A stretch of DNA of 64,000 nucleotides from Micromonospora_G sp040676775 (GCF_040676775.1 NZ_JBFAPP010000018.1:106046-170045), one strand, 5' to 3'; shown: positions 33,575-42,802, numbered from the stretch's first letter. Made by a program: numbers and translations. Notes: generated by a model not told the origin, from the letters alone.

Positions 33575-34077
33575 GGCCGTTCCCCATCCATGACGTACTG
33601 CTCGGAGCTGTCGAGGTGTTCGGCCAGGGCCCGGCGGCCCCGGGCGAGCCAGGTCTTGACCGTGTTGGCGGATGTCCCGGTCTCCACGGCGATCTCGGCG
33701 ACGCTGAGACCGACAAGATGGTGCAGGACGACGACCCTACGCTGGTCTTTCGAGATCTTGCGCAGGGCCTGCACCAGCGCTACATGGTCGGGGCTGATGG
33801 CGTCGACGTGTTCCTCGGTCGCGTCCCGGTGATGCGCCCGCAGCCGGTTCGTGGCCTTGCGCCAGGCGGAGACCGCGATCCGGTACGCGACCCGGCGCAC
33901 CCAGGCCTCCGGGCTGTCGCACTCACGTACCTTGCTCCACCGGTCCCAGGCCCTCAGGTAGGCCTCGGCCACGGCGTCCTCGGTCTCGGCGTAGTTGCCG
34001 ACCATCACGTACACCTGGCCCAGCACGCGCCTGGAGGATGCGGCGTAGAAGTCGTCGAACTCCTCGGCGTTACGCAT
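33571..34077 (-). CDS. SigE-family ECF RNA polymerase sigma factor
   Basis: 168 aa, typical length. Region 2 with FDDFYAASSRRVLGQVYVMVGNYAETEDAVAEA and AYLRAWDRW; region 4 with ISKDQRRVVVLHHL and a helix-turn-helix, VAEIAVETGTSANTVKTWLARG. ATG 34077 follows GGGAG; a longer frame upstream lacks family sequence. It is coupled by ATGA to the membrane protein gene that follows, which probably modulates it. The lipoprotein gene 214 bases upstream is a likely target or co-sensor. Confidence 0.9.
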   Translation of the reverse strand: MRNAEEFDDFYAASSRRVLGQVYVMVGNYAETEDAVAEAYLRAWDRWSKVRECDSPEAWVRRVAYRIAVSAWRKATNRLRAHHRDATEEHVDAISPDHVALVQALRKISKDQRRVVVLHHLVGLSVAEIAVETGTSANTVKTWLARGRRALAEHLDSSEQYVMDGERP

Positions 34078-34291
34078 GTGCCATGTACTCCCGCCCCGAC
34101 CGGACAACCGCCTCCGGGACCCATTTACCCAGCGTGCGACCTCGGTATTCGCCAGCCCGACATCGACTCCCGCCGAAGAGGGTAGGCGCCCGACGGCACA
34201 CGGCCGGCACGGGGGTACGGCGAGCGCGGCCGTCGGCCGGGGAGGCGGTTCGTCCGTCGCCTCCCGCGACCATCGGCGCGCTCGAACCTGC

Positions 34292-34969
34292 TCAGCCACC
34301 GGCCGGAGTACGGGCGGGGCCGACGTCGACGAACCGGAACGTGCTCAGCAGCGGCGCGTCGCCCAACTCCTCCAGGATCAGGCCCCTGGACGGGGAGAAC
34401 TGCAGGAAGGCCGACTCGTGGCTGATCGCGTACGCGCCCTTGCCCTTGACGGTGATCGTGAATCCCTGGGCATTGTTGTTCGGGTCACACGCGGCGCCTT
34501 CGACGGTCAGCGGCTCCGAAGACTTCGGGTTGTAGACCTGCCAGCAGGTGGGCTCGTCGGCGGCCGGGTGGTTGTTGGCCTTGGTGTACGACTTGACCAG
34601 GTACTTGTCCCCACCGAGCGGGGTGGCGACGAAGCGCTGGCGACCACTGTCGTCGTCGACCTCGGCCAGCCGACCGTCGAGGGCCAGCCCGCCCTCGGTC
34701 GCCTGCACCCGCACGATCGTCATCTCCCGCTTGCCGGACAGCAGGGGGTCGTTCGTGTTCGCCGGCGGCGGTGCGGCGGACGACGGCGCCGAGGACGGCG
34801 TCGAGGACGGCGTCGAGGACGGCGTCGGCGCGACGGTCGGCGTCGCGGACGAGGAGACCGAGGGTCCGGCGGATGCGGTCGAACCTGCGGGTGATCCGGT
34901 CTGGCACGCCACCAGCGCACCCGTGCACGCCAGCATCGTCGCGCCGGTAACCCATTTCACCTTGGGCAT
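34292..34969 (-). CDS. lipoprotein paralogue of the sigma-factor partner's outer domain
   Basis: 225 aa. Signal peptide with lipobox LVAC (Cys22), a long Ser/Thr/Pro linker (TPSSTPSSTPSS-type), then a domain that matches the outer domain of the 32798-33574 protein throughout: DPLLSGKRE, EVDDDSGRQRFV, ANNHPAADEP, CWQVYNP. The last 30 residues are identical in both. So the same sensor or binding module exists once as a membrane-spanning protein and once as a lipoprotein, flanking one sigma factor. GAGGAG precedes the ATG. Family and ligand unknown. Confidence 0.7.
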   Translation of the reverse strand: MPKVKWVTGATMLACTGALVACQTGSPAGSTASAGPSVSSSATPTVAPTPSSTPSSTPSSAPSSAAPPPANTNDPLLSGKREMTIVRVQATEGGLALDGRLAEVDDDSGRQRFVATPLGGDKYLVKSYTKANNHPAADEPTCWQVYNPKSSEPLTVEGAACDPNNNAQGFTITVKGKGAYAISHESAFLQFSPSRGLILEELGDAPLLSTFRFVDVGPARTPAGG

Positions 34970-35260
34970 GGCCTACTCCTCACACACCGCCCCGCAACTC
35001 TCTGCCGGGCTATCAACAGGGACACCGTGTGGGCAGGTCACCCTCGCCGACACCCCCCAAACACGCCTGCCACCGTCCGTCGGTTTCAAAAGGTCGCGGG
35101 TTTATTCGGTTGGCTCGGCCCGACGGGCTGGCTAGCCTGGCGGCGCCCTTGTCCCGACCTCCGAAGTGGGTGCGTTTGATGCCGGCGAACAGCGTGCTGA
35201 TCCGGACCGACCAGCCTCAGCGCCAGTTCACCCACACCTCGGACGTCAGGAGTCTCAGAA

Positions 35261-36007
35261 ATGGATCTTCCACGTAGTTTCACCATCCGCGAGGGCGACC
35301 TTCGCATCCTCAACCCGTTCACCTCGGAGAAGCTGGCCACCCTCGGGCAGGCCGTACGCCTGCGCCCCGGCATGTCGCTGCTCGACCTGGCCAGCGGCCG
35401 GGGCGAACTGCTCTGCACCTGGGCCCGGGACCACGGCATCTCCGGCACCGGCGTCGACATCAGTACGGTCTCCACCGAGGCCGCACGGGTCCGCGCGCTC
35501 AGCCTCGGCGTGGCCGACCGGGTCGACTTCGTGCACGGTGACGCCGCGGGGTACGTCGCCGCGACACCGGTCGACGTGGCCGCCTGCATCGGTGCCACCT
35601 GGATCGGCGATGGCGTCGCCGGCACCCTGCAACTCCTGGAACGCAGCCTCCGGCCCGGTGGAATGCTGCTCGTCGGGGAGCCGTACTGGCGGATCGACCC
35701 GCCCGACGAGGAAACCGTCCGCGCCTGCTACGCCCGGACGAAGGACGAGTTCCGGAGTCTGCCGAGTCTGGTGGGCCTGTTCCGGGACAGCGGTTGGGAC
35801 CTGGTCGAGATGGTGCTCGCCAGCCAGGACAGTTGGGACCGGTACGCCGCCGCACACTGGCTCAACCTGCGTACCTGGCTGGACGGGAACCCCGACGACG
35901 AACTCGCCGGGGAACTGCGCCAGGAGTTGACCGACGATCCGCTGCGTTACGTCCGCTACGTACGCGAACACCTTGGTTGGGGAGTGTTCGCGTTGATGCG
36001 GCGGTAG
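35261..36007 (+). CDS. SAM-dependent methyltransferase, class I
   Basis: 248 aa. SAM-binding motif I is LLDLASGRGELLC, motif post-I is GTGVDIS, followed by VDFVHGDAAGY and LRPGGMLLVGEPYW. AGGAG precedes the ATG. The substrate is unknown; the fold is that of the Methyltransf_25/11 group used on small molecules. It stands alone between the sigma-factor island and a second lectin. Confidence 0.8.
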   Translation: MDLPRSFTIREGDLRILNPFTSEKLATLGQAVRLRPGMSLLDLASGRGELLCTWARDHGISGTGVDISTVSTEAARVRALSLGVADRVDFVHGDAAGYVAATPVDVAACIGATWIGDGVAGTLQLLERSLRPGGMLLVGEPYWRIDPPDEETVRACYARTKDEFRSLPSLVGLFRDSGWDLVEMVLASQDSWDRYAAAHWLNLRTWLDGNPDDELAGELRQELTDDPLRYVRYVREHLGWGVFALMRR

Positions 36008-36193
36008 CGGTTACGGCGCAGAGTCCAGCGCTTCGGCCTGCATCGAAAGGAAACTCCGGCGAATGCTCCATCGGGTAGCGTCAATTGCAGTCATCAACGA
36101 GCCACGTACGGGGCGGGGCTTTCGTTGACACCACGGCATTGACCTGCCTTCGGCCGCCCCTTGCTCGTACGGGCGCGGATCCGGAGGTCGTAC

Positions 36194-36736
36194 ATGCTCA
36201 CTCGAAGGCGCGTTGCGGGAATGTTGCTCGCCAGCGTCCTACTCGTCCTGTCGGCGCTGGTCGGCGGGGTCGCTCCGGCCAGTGCGGTCGACCCCGCCTT
36301 CCCACCCAGTTGGCAGCGTTACCGGCTGCTGGAGGCGGCGACCAGCGACCTGTACCTGGACGTCTCCGGATCCGGCCCGGCCAGTGCGGCAGTCCAGTTG
36401 TGGCCGGACAACAGGAGCGACGCCCAACTCTGGGTCTTGGAGTACGCCCGCGAGGGCGGCGCCTACTTCCACCCGGGCTACAACCGCAACCTGTGCCTGG
36501 ACTTCGACGGCGAACGGGGCTGGGGCGTACTGATGGAGGTAAATGCCTGTAATGGCAGCGCCTCCCAGCGGTGGCATTGGTCGTCGGGCTGGAATGGCGG
36601 CCTGCAACTTGCCACCCACAGCGATCTGCAGTTCTGCATCGACGTCCCGTCGAGCAATTTTGCCGCCGGACAGCGGCTGCAGCTCTGGGGTTGCAACTAC
36701 AGCGGGGCCCAGTCCTGGTATTTCTACGGAGCCTGA
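36194..36736 (+). CDS. secreted ricin-type beta-trefoil lectin
   Basis: 180 aa. ATG 36194 has GGAGG (36181-36185) and opens a signal peptide (MLTRRRVAGMLLASV) cut after APASA. The rest is one beta-trefoil with three QxW-type repeats (AQLWVLE, SQRWHW, AQSWYF) and cysteines in NRNLCLDF, VNACNG, LQFCID and LWGCNY. This is a complete stand-alone carbohydrate-binding domain, without an attached enzyme. It would bind glycans outside the cell. A strong hairpin follows at 36752-36785. Confidence 0.8.
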   Translation: MLTRRRVAGMLLASVLLVLSALVGGVAPASAVDPAFPPSWQRYRLLEAATSDLYLDVSGSGPASAAVQLWPDNRSDAQLWVLEYAREGGAYFHPGYNRNLCLDFDGERGWGVLMEVNACNGSASQRWHWSSGWNGGLQLATHSDLQFCIDVPSSNFAAGQRLQLWGCNYSGAQSWYFYGA

Positions 36737-36751
36737 TCCCCCGCGACGACT

Positions 36752-36785
36752 CCGCGCCCGGCCGCGACCACCCGGCCGGGCGCGG
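36752..36785 (+). terminator. hairpin terminator after the lectin gene
   Basis: Perfect 13-bp stem CCGCGCCCGGCCG / CGGCCGGGCGCGG with an 8-base loop, starting 15 bases past the lectin stop. Confidence 0.75.
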
Positions 36786-36975
36786 GCCCGCCCACCTGGT
36801 CATTCAAGACCTACCGAAGGTCCACTCAAGACGGGGCAACCAGGCTGCCCCCGTACCCGTCCACGTGCACGCAACCGAGGAAGGCCACATCTGCGGTGGC
36901 TGGAGAACGTCGGCCACCTGAGCCGGACCCGGACCGGCGCCACCCTCCCGATCGAGCGGAGGGCGGCACCGGAGC

Positions 36976-37941
36976 TCAGCGGTCGTGCGTACGGAACACG
37001 TGCCGGTACGTCTGCGGCGAGACGCTGGTGACCCGGCGGAAGTGCCGGCGCAGGCTGACCGGGTTGCCGAACCCCGCCACCCGGGCGATCCGTTCCACCG
37101 GTTCGTCGGTCGTCTCCAGCAACTCCTGGGCCACCCGTACCCGCTGCTCGACCAGCCACTGCAAGGGGCTGGTACCGACCGTGTCCCGGAACCGCCGGGC
37201 GAACGTACGCGGGCTCAGGTGGGCCCGGTGCGCCAACTCGGCCACGGTCAGGGGTCGGTCCAGGTGTCCCCGGGCCCAGTCCAGCAGCGGGGACAGGTCC
37301 GGGTGCGGTTCCCCTCGGGTGACCGGTCGGGCGTACTGGGCCTGGCCGCCGTCGCGGTGCGGGGGCACCACCATCCGGCGGGCCACCTCGTTGGCGACGG
37401 CGGTGCCGTGGTCGAGGCGGACCAGGTGCAGGCACAGGTCGATGCCGGCGCCGGTGCCGGCGGAGGTGAACAGGTCACCCTCGTCGGTGTAGAGCACGTC
37501 CGGTTCGACGCGTACCCGGGGGTAGCGGTGGGCGAAGTCGACCGCGTTCATCCAGTGGGTGGTGGCCCGGCGCCCGTCGAGCAGGCCGGCGGCGGCCAGC
37601 ACGTAGGCGCCGCTGCAGATGGAGACGATCCGCGCGCCCCGGTCGTGTGCCTGGCGCAGCGCGTCGAGCAGCGGCGCGGGTGGGCGCAACTGCACCGCCC
37701 GGTTGCAGGCGGCCACGACCACGGTGTCCGCGCTGGCCAGCTCGTCGAGCCCGTACGGGGCTTCGACCCGCAGACCGAGGGTGGTCCGCAGCGGGCCGGG
37801 CTCGGCCGCGCACAGGCGCAGGTCGTACCAGGGGTCGACCAGGTCGGACCGGTCGATGCCGAAGACCTCGCACGGTACGGCGAACTCGAACACCGGAATC
37901 GCGTCGGTGACCACGAGGGCGACCACGTGGGATGACTTCAT
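36976..37941 (-). CDS. GlxA-family transcriptional regulator (DJ-1/PfpI plus AraC HTH)
   Basis: 321 aa. N-terminal class-I glutamine-amidotransferase-like domain with the nucleophile-elbow equivalent SICSGAYVLAAAG and ATTHW, then two AraC helix-turn-helix motifs: MTVAELAHRAHLSPRTFARRF-like and IARVAGFGNPVSLRRHFRR. It probably regulates the divergent APC transporter gene, whose start is 70 bases away. The ATG at 37941 has no ribosome site, but TACGTT (37948-37953) lies 6 bases before it, a leaderless pattern. Confidence 0.85.
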   Translation of the reverse strand: MKSSHVVALVVTDAIPVFEFAVPCEVFGIDRSDLVDPWYDLRLCAAEPGPLRTTLGLRVEAPYGLDELASADTVVVAACNRAVQLRPPAPLLDALRQAHDRGARIVSICSGAYVLAAAGLLDGRRATTHWMNAVDFAHRYPRVRVEPDVLYTDEGDLFTSAGTGAGIDLCLHLVRLDHGTAVANEVARRMVVPPHRDGGQAQYARPVTRGEPHPDLSPLLDWARGHLDRPLTVAELAHRAHLSPRTFARRFRDTVGTSPLQWLVEQRVRVAQELLETTDEPVERIARVAGFGNPVSLRRHFRRVTSVSPQTYRHVFRTHDR

Positions 37942-37947
37942 GGCAGG

Positions 37948-37953
37948 AACGTA
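37948..37953 (-). promoter_or_regulatory. TANNNT -10 box, likely leaderless promoter of GlxA-type gene
   Basis: On the minus strand TACGTT is followed by 6 bases and the ATG. The gap to the divergent transporter is only 70 bases, so the two promoters must overlap closely. Confidence 0.4.
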
Positions 37954-38011
37954 CCGCAGATCGTCATTCCTGCCACTGGCCGGTAATCGACGGGTGCAGC
38001 AGGTTGGACCC

Positions 38012-39316
38012 GTGACCGACTCGTTGATCGAAAACAGCAGCACCGTACGAACCGGCGGTCGGCTGACCGTCGCCCAGGGCACCGCGCTCTACGTCGGGGC
38101 GGTGCTCGGCACCGGCGTGATCGCCCTGCCCGCGCTGGCCGCCGAGGCGGCCGGACCGGCGTCGCTGCTGGCCTGGCTGGCCCTGGTCGTACTGTCGATG
38201 CCACTCGCGGCGACCTTCGCCGCGCTGGGCGCGCGCTACCCGGACGCGGGCGGCGTCTCGACGTACGTCCGCAATGCCTTCGGGCCGCGGGCGGCGGCCA
38301 TCGTGGGCTGGTGTTTCTACTTCGCGGTCCCAGCCGGCGCGCCCGCCGCGGCGCTGTTCGCCGGCGGTTACGTGGCGGCCGCGCTGGGCGGCGGCGGGAC
38401 CACCACGGCGGTCACCGGGGCGATCCTGATCGTGGTCGTGACGGTGACGAACGCGCTCGGGCTACGGGTCTCCGGCCGGGTGCAACTGGTGCTCGCCGCG
38501 CTGCTGGTGGCGCTCCTGCTGACCGCCGTGCTGGCCGCACTGCCGCACCTGCGCTGGGACAACCTGCGCCCGTTCGCGCCGCACGGCTGGTTGGCGGTCG
38601 GGCCGGCGGCGGCCCTGCTGGTCTGGAGCTTCGCCGGCTGGGAGGCGATCACCCACCTGGCGGCGGACTTCCGGCGGCCCAAGCGTGACCTGCCCCGGGC
38701 GGCCACCATCGCGGTCGTGGTGGTCGGGGTGCTCTATCTCGGTGTCGCGGGCGCCACCGTGCTCGTGCTCGGCCCCGCCGCCGGTGAGAGCGAAGCACCG
38801 CTGGCGGAACTGCTTGCCCTCGGCATCGGGGGCGAGGTCCACCTGCTCGCCGCCGTCGCCGCGCTACTGCTCACCCTCGGCACGATGAACGCGTACTTCG
38901 CCGGTGCGGCGAAGCTCGGCGCCGCGCTCGGCCGGGACGGCGCGCTGCCGGCGTGGCTGGACCGGGGCAGCAGCGCGGGCGAGGTGCCCCGGCGCAGCCT
39001 GCTGGTGGTCTCGGTGCTGGCCGCGGTGGCGATGGCGGTCGCGGTCGCCGCCGGCATCGGCCCGAAGCCGCTGGTGCTGCTCACCACCGGCTGTTTCGTC
39101 CTGGTGTACGCCCTCGGTACGGCCGCCGCGCTCCGGCTGCTGCCGCGCGGCACCCGGGCGCACCGTTCGGCGCTGTTCGCCCTGGTGGCGGTCACCGCGC
39201 TGCTGGTGATGACCGGCTGGTACCTGCTCTGGCCGCTGCTCCTGGCCGCCGGTGCCCTGCTCTACCTCCGTCTGCGGCGGTCCACTTCGGACGCAGCCGC
39301 GTCCGGGCTCGGGTAG
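38012..39316 (+). CDS. APC-superfamily amino-acid transporter (YjeH-like)
   Basis: 434 aa with about 12 membrane spans. The first span region, LYVGAVLGTGVIALPALAAE, contains the unwound GxG(T)G substrate-binding segment of APC transporters; a second marker is SFAGWEAITHLAADFRRPKRDLPRA. It is closest in pattern to YjeH-type exporters of methionine and branched-chain amino acids. GTG 38012 with AGGTTGG upstream. Divergent from the GlxA-type regulator. Direction of transport cannot be read from sequence. Confidence 0.8.
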   Translation: MTDSLIENSSTVRTGGRLTVAQGTALYVGAVLGTGVIALPALAAEAAGPASLLAWLALVVLSMPLAATFAALGARYPDAGGVSTYVRNAFGPRAAAIVGWCFYFAVPAGAPAAALFAGGYVAAALGGGGTTTAVTGAILIVVVTVTNALGLRVSGRVQLVLAALLVALLLTAVLAALPHLRWDNLRPFAPHGWLAVGPAAALLVWSFAGWEAITHLAADFRRPKRDLPRAATIAVVVVGVLYLGVAGATVLVLGPAAGESEAPLAELLALGIGGEVHLLAAVAALLLTLGTMNAYFAGAAKLGAALGRDGALPAWLDRGSSAGEVPRRSLLVVSVLAAVAMAVAVAAGIGPKPLVLLTTGCFVLVYALGTAAALRLLPRGTRAHRSALFALVAVTALLVMTGWYLLWPLLLAAGALLYLRLRRSTSDAAASGLG

Positions 39317-39384
39317 CTTGAGCCCGATACCCGCGACGGGATCCTGATCCGGGACGGCCGCGCGATGACCACGGGGGGCACGAG

Positions 39385-40239
39385 ATGACGGACAGGGACC
39401 AGCTGGAGCCGAATCCCGAGCGGCCGGACAAGCCCGCGGTCGACCTGCGTACGGACCGACCGCACCCGGCCCGGGTCTACGACTACCTGCTCGGTGGCAA
39501 GGACAACTTCGCCGCCGACCGGGCCGCCGCCGAGCAGGGCCTGAAGGCGAACGGCAACAGCAGGGTCCCGCCCCGGGAGAACCGGGCCTTCCTGTCCCGC
39601 GTGGTGCGCTACCTGACCGAGGAGGCCGGCATCCGGCAGTTCCTCGACATCGGCACCGGCATCCCGACCGCACCCAACGTGCACCAGGTCGCCCAGGCCA
39701 TCGCCCCGGATTCGCGGATCGTCTACGTCGACAACGATCCGATCGTGCTCGCACACGCCCGCGCCCTGCTCACCGGAACGCCGGAGGGCAGGACCGAGTA
39801 CCTCGACGCCGACCTGCGCGACGTGGACCGGATCCTGGACTCGCCACAGCTGCGCCGGACGCTGGACCTGGACCAGCCGGTCGGGCTGCTGCTGATCGCG
39901 ATCATGCATTTCGTGCCCGACTCCGACGACCCGTACGCGCTGGCGAACCGGCTGCTGGACGCGCTGCCGTCCGGCAGCTACCTGGCACTGACCCACCTCA
40001 CCGGCGACTTCGCACCGGAGGCGTGGGAAGCGGTCGCGGCGATCTACCGCAGGACCGGGGTGACCATGCAGGTACGCCCCAAGCCGCAGATCGAACGCTT
40101 CTTCGACGGCCTGGACCTGGTCGAGCCGGGGGTGCGGGTGCTGCCGGACTGGCGCCCCGACCTCGGCCCCGCCGGGACCGGGGAGCGGCCCAGCGACGTG
40201 GCGGTCTCGGTCTACGGCGGTGTGGCCCGCAAGCGCTGA
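39385..40239 (+). CDS. SAM-dependent methyltransferase-like protein (DUF574)
   Basis: 284 aa. RPHPARVYDYLLGGKDNF is the family hallmark at the N-terminus; FLDIGTGIPTAPNVHQVAQ is the SAM site and VYVDNDPIVLAHARALL the acidic loop. DUF574 proteins are numerous in actinomycetes and methyltransferase activity is assumed, with no assigned substrates. The start follows GGGGGG at good spacing, 68 bases after the transporter gene. It converges on the amino-acid ABC transporter operon with 16 bases between stops. Confidence 0.85.
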   Translation: MTDRDQLEPNPERPDKPAVDLRTDRPHPARVYDYLLGGKDNFAADRAAAEQGLKANGNSRVPPRENRAFLSRVVRYLTEEAGIRQFLDIGTGIPTAPNVHQVAQAIAPDSRIVYVDNDPIVLAHARALLTGTPEGRTEYLDADLRDVDRILDSPQLRRTLDLDQPVGLLLIAIMHFVPDSDDPYALANRLLDALPSGSYLALTHLTGDFAPEAWEAVAAIYRRTGVTMQVRPKPQIERFFDGLDLVEPGVRVLPDWRPDLGPAGTGERPSDVAVSVYGGVARKR

Positions 40240-40255
40240 CCTGTCCCGAGCCGGG

Positions 40256-41038
40256 TCAGCTCCCGGACGGCGCGTGGGCGCCGATCTCGGCCTCGCTGAC
40301 CCGGGTCGGTTCCAGCACCCGGTGCAGGAACTCCCGGGTACGGGGCTCACGCGGCGCGCCGAAGACCTCGTCGGGTGGGCCCGACTCGACAACCGTGCCA
40401 CCGTCCATGAAGACCACCCGGGACGCGACCTCGCGGGCGAAGCTCATCTCGTGCGTGACGACCAGCATGGTCATGCCCTCGGCGGCGAGTCCGCGCATCA
40501 CCGCCAGCACCTCCCCCACGAGTTCCGGGTCGAGTGCGCTGGTCGGCTCGTCGAAGAGCATGAGCTGCGGATCCATCGCCAACGCCCGGGCGATGGCGAC
40601 CCGCTGCTGCTGCCCGCCGGAGAGCTGCGCCGGATACGCGTCGGCCTTGTCTGCCAGGCCGACCCGGTCGAGGTTCACCGCCGCGATCCGGTCAGCCTCG
40701 GCGCGCGTACGGCCGAGCACCCGGCGCTGCGCGATGGTCAGGTTCTCCCGTACGCGCAGGTGGCCGAAGAGGTTGAACTGCTGGAAGACCATGCCGATGC
40801 GGCGGCGTACGTCGTCGATGTCGCAGTCCGGATCGGTGACCTCGACGCCGGCCACGTGCACCGATCCGCTGGTCGGCTGTTCCAGCAGGTTGACGCAGCG
40901 CAGCAGGGTCGACTTGCCCGAGCCGGAGGGTCCGATCACGCAGACGACCTCGCCGGTCTCCACCGACAGGTCGATGCCGCGCAGCACCTCGAGCTTGCCG
41001 AACGCCTTGTGCAGGTCGCGAATCTCGATCGCGGGCAC
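40256..41038 (-). CDS. polar amino-acid ABC transporter, ATP-binding protein
   Basis: 260 aa. Walker A GPSGSGKS (36-43), signature LSGGQQQR, Walker B MLFDEPTSALD and the H-loop VVTHEMSFAREV typical of the GlnQ/HisP group. The start (GTG 41038) lies 7 bases past the stop of the permease gene. With the permease and binding protein it forms an ATP-driven importer for a polar amino acid. Confidence 0.92.
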   Translation of the reverse strand: MPAIEIRDLHKAFGKLEVLRGIDLSVETGEVVCVIGPSGSGKSTLLRCVNLLEQPTSGSVHVAGVEVTDPDCDIDDVRRRIGMVFQQFNLFGHLRVRENLTIAQRRVLGRTRAEADRIAAVNLDRVGLADKADAYPAQLSGGQQQRVAIARALAMDPQLMLFDEPTSALDPELVGEVLAVMRGLAAEGMTMLVVTHEMSFAREVASRVVFMDGGTVVESGPPDEVFGAPREPRTREFLHRVLEPTRVSEAEIGAHAPSGS

Positions 41039-41045
41039 CGCCGGG

Positions 41046-41912
41046 TCACCTCTCCTTCGCGGCCCGGCGTTCCAGCCACCGGACCAGTTGTGACAGCGGC
41101 AGGGTGATCGCCAGGTACAGCAGACCGGCCACCACCAGCGGGGTCGGGTTGACCCTGGTGTTGAGGGCGTCACCGGCGAACTTGGTCAGCTCGATGGTGG
41201 TCGCGGTGACGCCCAGCACGTACGCCAGCGAGGTGTCCTTGGTGAGCAGGATGATCTCGTTGGTCAACGGCGGGATCACGATCCGGAACGCCTGCGGCAG
41301 CACGATCGAGACCATCGCCCGGCCGTGTGACATGCCCAGGGTCCGGGCCGCCTCCAACTGTCCCTTCGGCACGGCCTGGATCCCAGCCCGGATCGTCTCC
41401 GCCATGTACGCCGCGGCGGTCACCCCGAGACCGATGGTGACCGCCCCGTACACCCCGCCGGGGATCTCCCGGTTGGGGAAGGCGAGCGGCACACCGTAGC
41501 CGACCATGAACAGGACCAGCAGCGACGGCAGGCCACGGAACAGCTCGATGTAACCGGTGGCGAACCAGCGGTACGGACCGACCGACGACAGCCGCATCAG
41601 CGCCAGCACCAGGCCGAGCACCAGCCCGAAGGCGAACGCCAGCAGGGTGTACACGATGGTGTTGCGCAGCGCGACGGTTATCGCCTCGGGGAACATCTCC
41701 CCGGCGACGTCGAGCCGGAAGAAGGCGTCGGCGAGCGTGCCCCAGTCGGCCGCCGCCACCACGGCGAGCAGCAGCGCGACGAAGACCAGGTATCCGGCCG
41801 TACGTCCGAGCCGTTGCCGTTGGCGGCGGCCGAGCCGGCGGCGCCGGGCCGGCGGCGGGACCGGGGCGGGTGCTGCCCCGCTCCCGACCGCGAGCGTCTC
41901 TGGTTCTGCCAT
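41046..41912 (-). CDS. polar amino-acid ABC transporter, permease
   Basis: 288 aa. A basic N-terminal tail, five or six membrane spans, and the cytoplasmic coupling motif EAARTLGMSHGRAM followed by IVLPQA, characteristic of the HisMQ/GlnP subfamily. GGGGGAGG precedes ATG 41912. Only one permease is present, so it is probably a homodimer. The second gene of the operon. Confidence 0.9.
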   Translation of the reverse strand: MAEPETLAVGSGAAPAPVPPPARRRRLGRRQRQRLGRTAGYLVFVALLLAVVAAADWGTLADAFFRLDVAGEMFPEAITVALRNTIVYTLLAFAFGLVLGLVLALMRLSSVGPYRWFATGYIELFRGLPSLLVLFMVGYGVPLAFPNREIPGGVYGAVTIGLGVTAAAYMAETIRAGIQAVPKGQLEAARTLGMSHGRAMVSIVLPQAFRIVIPPLTNEIILLTKDTSLAYVLGVTATTIELTKFAGDALNTRVNPTPLVVAGLLYLAITLPLSQLVRWLERRAAKER

Positions 41913-41971
41913 GCCTCCCCCAGATCGCGCGGCGGCGTGCGCCACCGGGCGATGTTGTTTCCCGGACCCGG

Positions 41972-42802
41972 TCAGCTCGCCGGCTTCGCGCCGATCCACT
42001 TCTCGTAGATCGTGTCATAGCTGCCGTCCGCCCGCGCCGCGGCGAGCGCGTCGTTGATCGCCGCCAGCAGCTTCGGGTCGCCGCCCTTCTTGACCGCGAA
42101 ACCGTACTGCTCGCCGGTGTCGAAGCCGCCCGCGACGACCACCTTGCCGGGGTTGGCCTTGACGTACTCGTTCCACACCGGCAGGTCGCCGACGGCGGCC
42201 TCGATCTGGCCGGTGGCCAGCGCCTGCTGCTCGGCGCCGAGGTCCTTGTACGAGACCACCTCGATCTTCAGGCCCTGCTGCGCGACCTGTGCCTTGACGT
42301 AGTCCTCGCCGGTGGTGGCGCCCTGCACGCCGAGCCGCTTGCCGGCCAGGTCCGCCAGCGTCTTGTACGGCTTGCCGACCGGCACCACGAGGGCCTGGGT
42401 GGCGTCGAAGTACGGGGTGCTGAAGTCCAGCACCTCCTTGCGGGCGTCGGTGATGGTCATGCCCGCCGCGGCCACGTCGCACTTGCCGGAGTTGAGGTCG
42501 GCACCGGACTTGATCCCCTCGAACGGGGTGTCGACGATCTTCTGCGTGACGCCGAGCTTCTTGGCGGCGAGGTCGACCAGGTCGACGTCGAAGCCGACCA
42601 CGTTGCCGCTGCCGTCCTTGGACTGGAACGGCGAGTACGGCAGGTGGGTGCAGGTGGTGAGCTTTCCGGCCTCGACCAGCTTGACGCCGTCAGCCGTGGT
42701 GGCGCCGGTGTCGTCCTTGGCGCAGCCGGCCAGGCCGCTGATCGCCAGTGCCGCGCCCATGACCAGTGCCGCACCCCGCCGGGTGCCTCGAAGCTTTCCC
42801 AT
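41972..42802 (-). CDS. polar amino-acid ABC transporter, substrate-binding lipoprotein
   Basis: 276 aa. Lipobox LAGC (Cys27), then a family 3 solute-binding protein: GKLTTCTHLPYSPFQSKD, VGFDVDLVDLAAKKLG, IIDT-like strand and DMTITDARK-type region AAGMTITDARKEV. The ligand is likely glutamate, glutamine or a related polar amino acid. ATG 42802 is favoured over GTG 42808 by GGGGAGG spacing. First gene of the operon; the 96-base gap upstream separates it from the TetR gene. It is 12 kb from the hydroxyproline operon and not obviously tied to it. Confidence 0.9.
   Translation of the reverse strand: MGKLRGTRRGAALVMGAALAISGLAGCAKDDTGATTADGVKLVEAGKLTTCTHLPYSPFQSKDGSGNVVGFDVDLVDLAAKKLGVTQKIVDTPFEGIKSGADLNSGKCDVAAAGMTITDARKEVLDFSTPYFDATQALVVPVGKPYKTLADLAGKRLGVQGATTGEDYVKAQVAQQGLKIEVVSYKDLGAEQQALATGQIEAAVGDLPVWNEYVKANPGKVVVAGGFDTGEQYGFAVKKGGDPKLLAAINDALAAARADGSYDTIYEKWIGAKPAS

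Noticed and set aside
33571..34299. Longer start (34299) for the sigma factor
   Set aside because: The added 74 residues are Arg/Pro-rich with no sigma homology; ATG 34077 gives the family length and has a ribosome site.
40256..42802. Amino-acid ABC transporter as the hydroxyproline importer
   Set aside because: It is 12 kb away, shares no visible operator with the hydroxyproline operon, and its binding protein looks like the glutamate/glutamine type.
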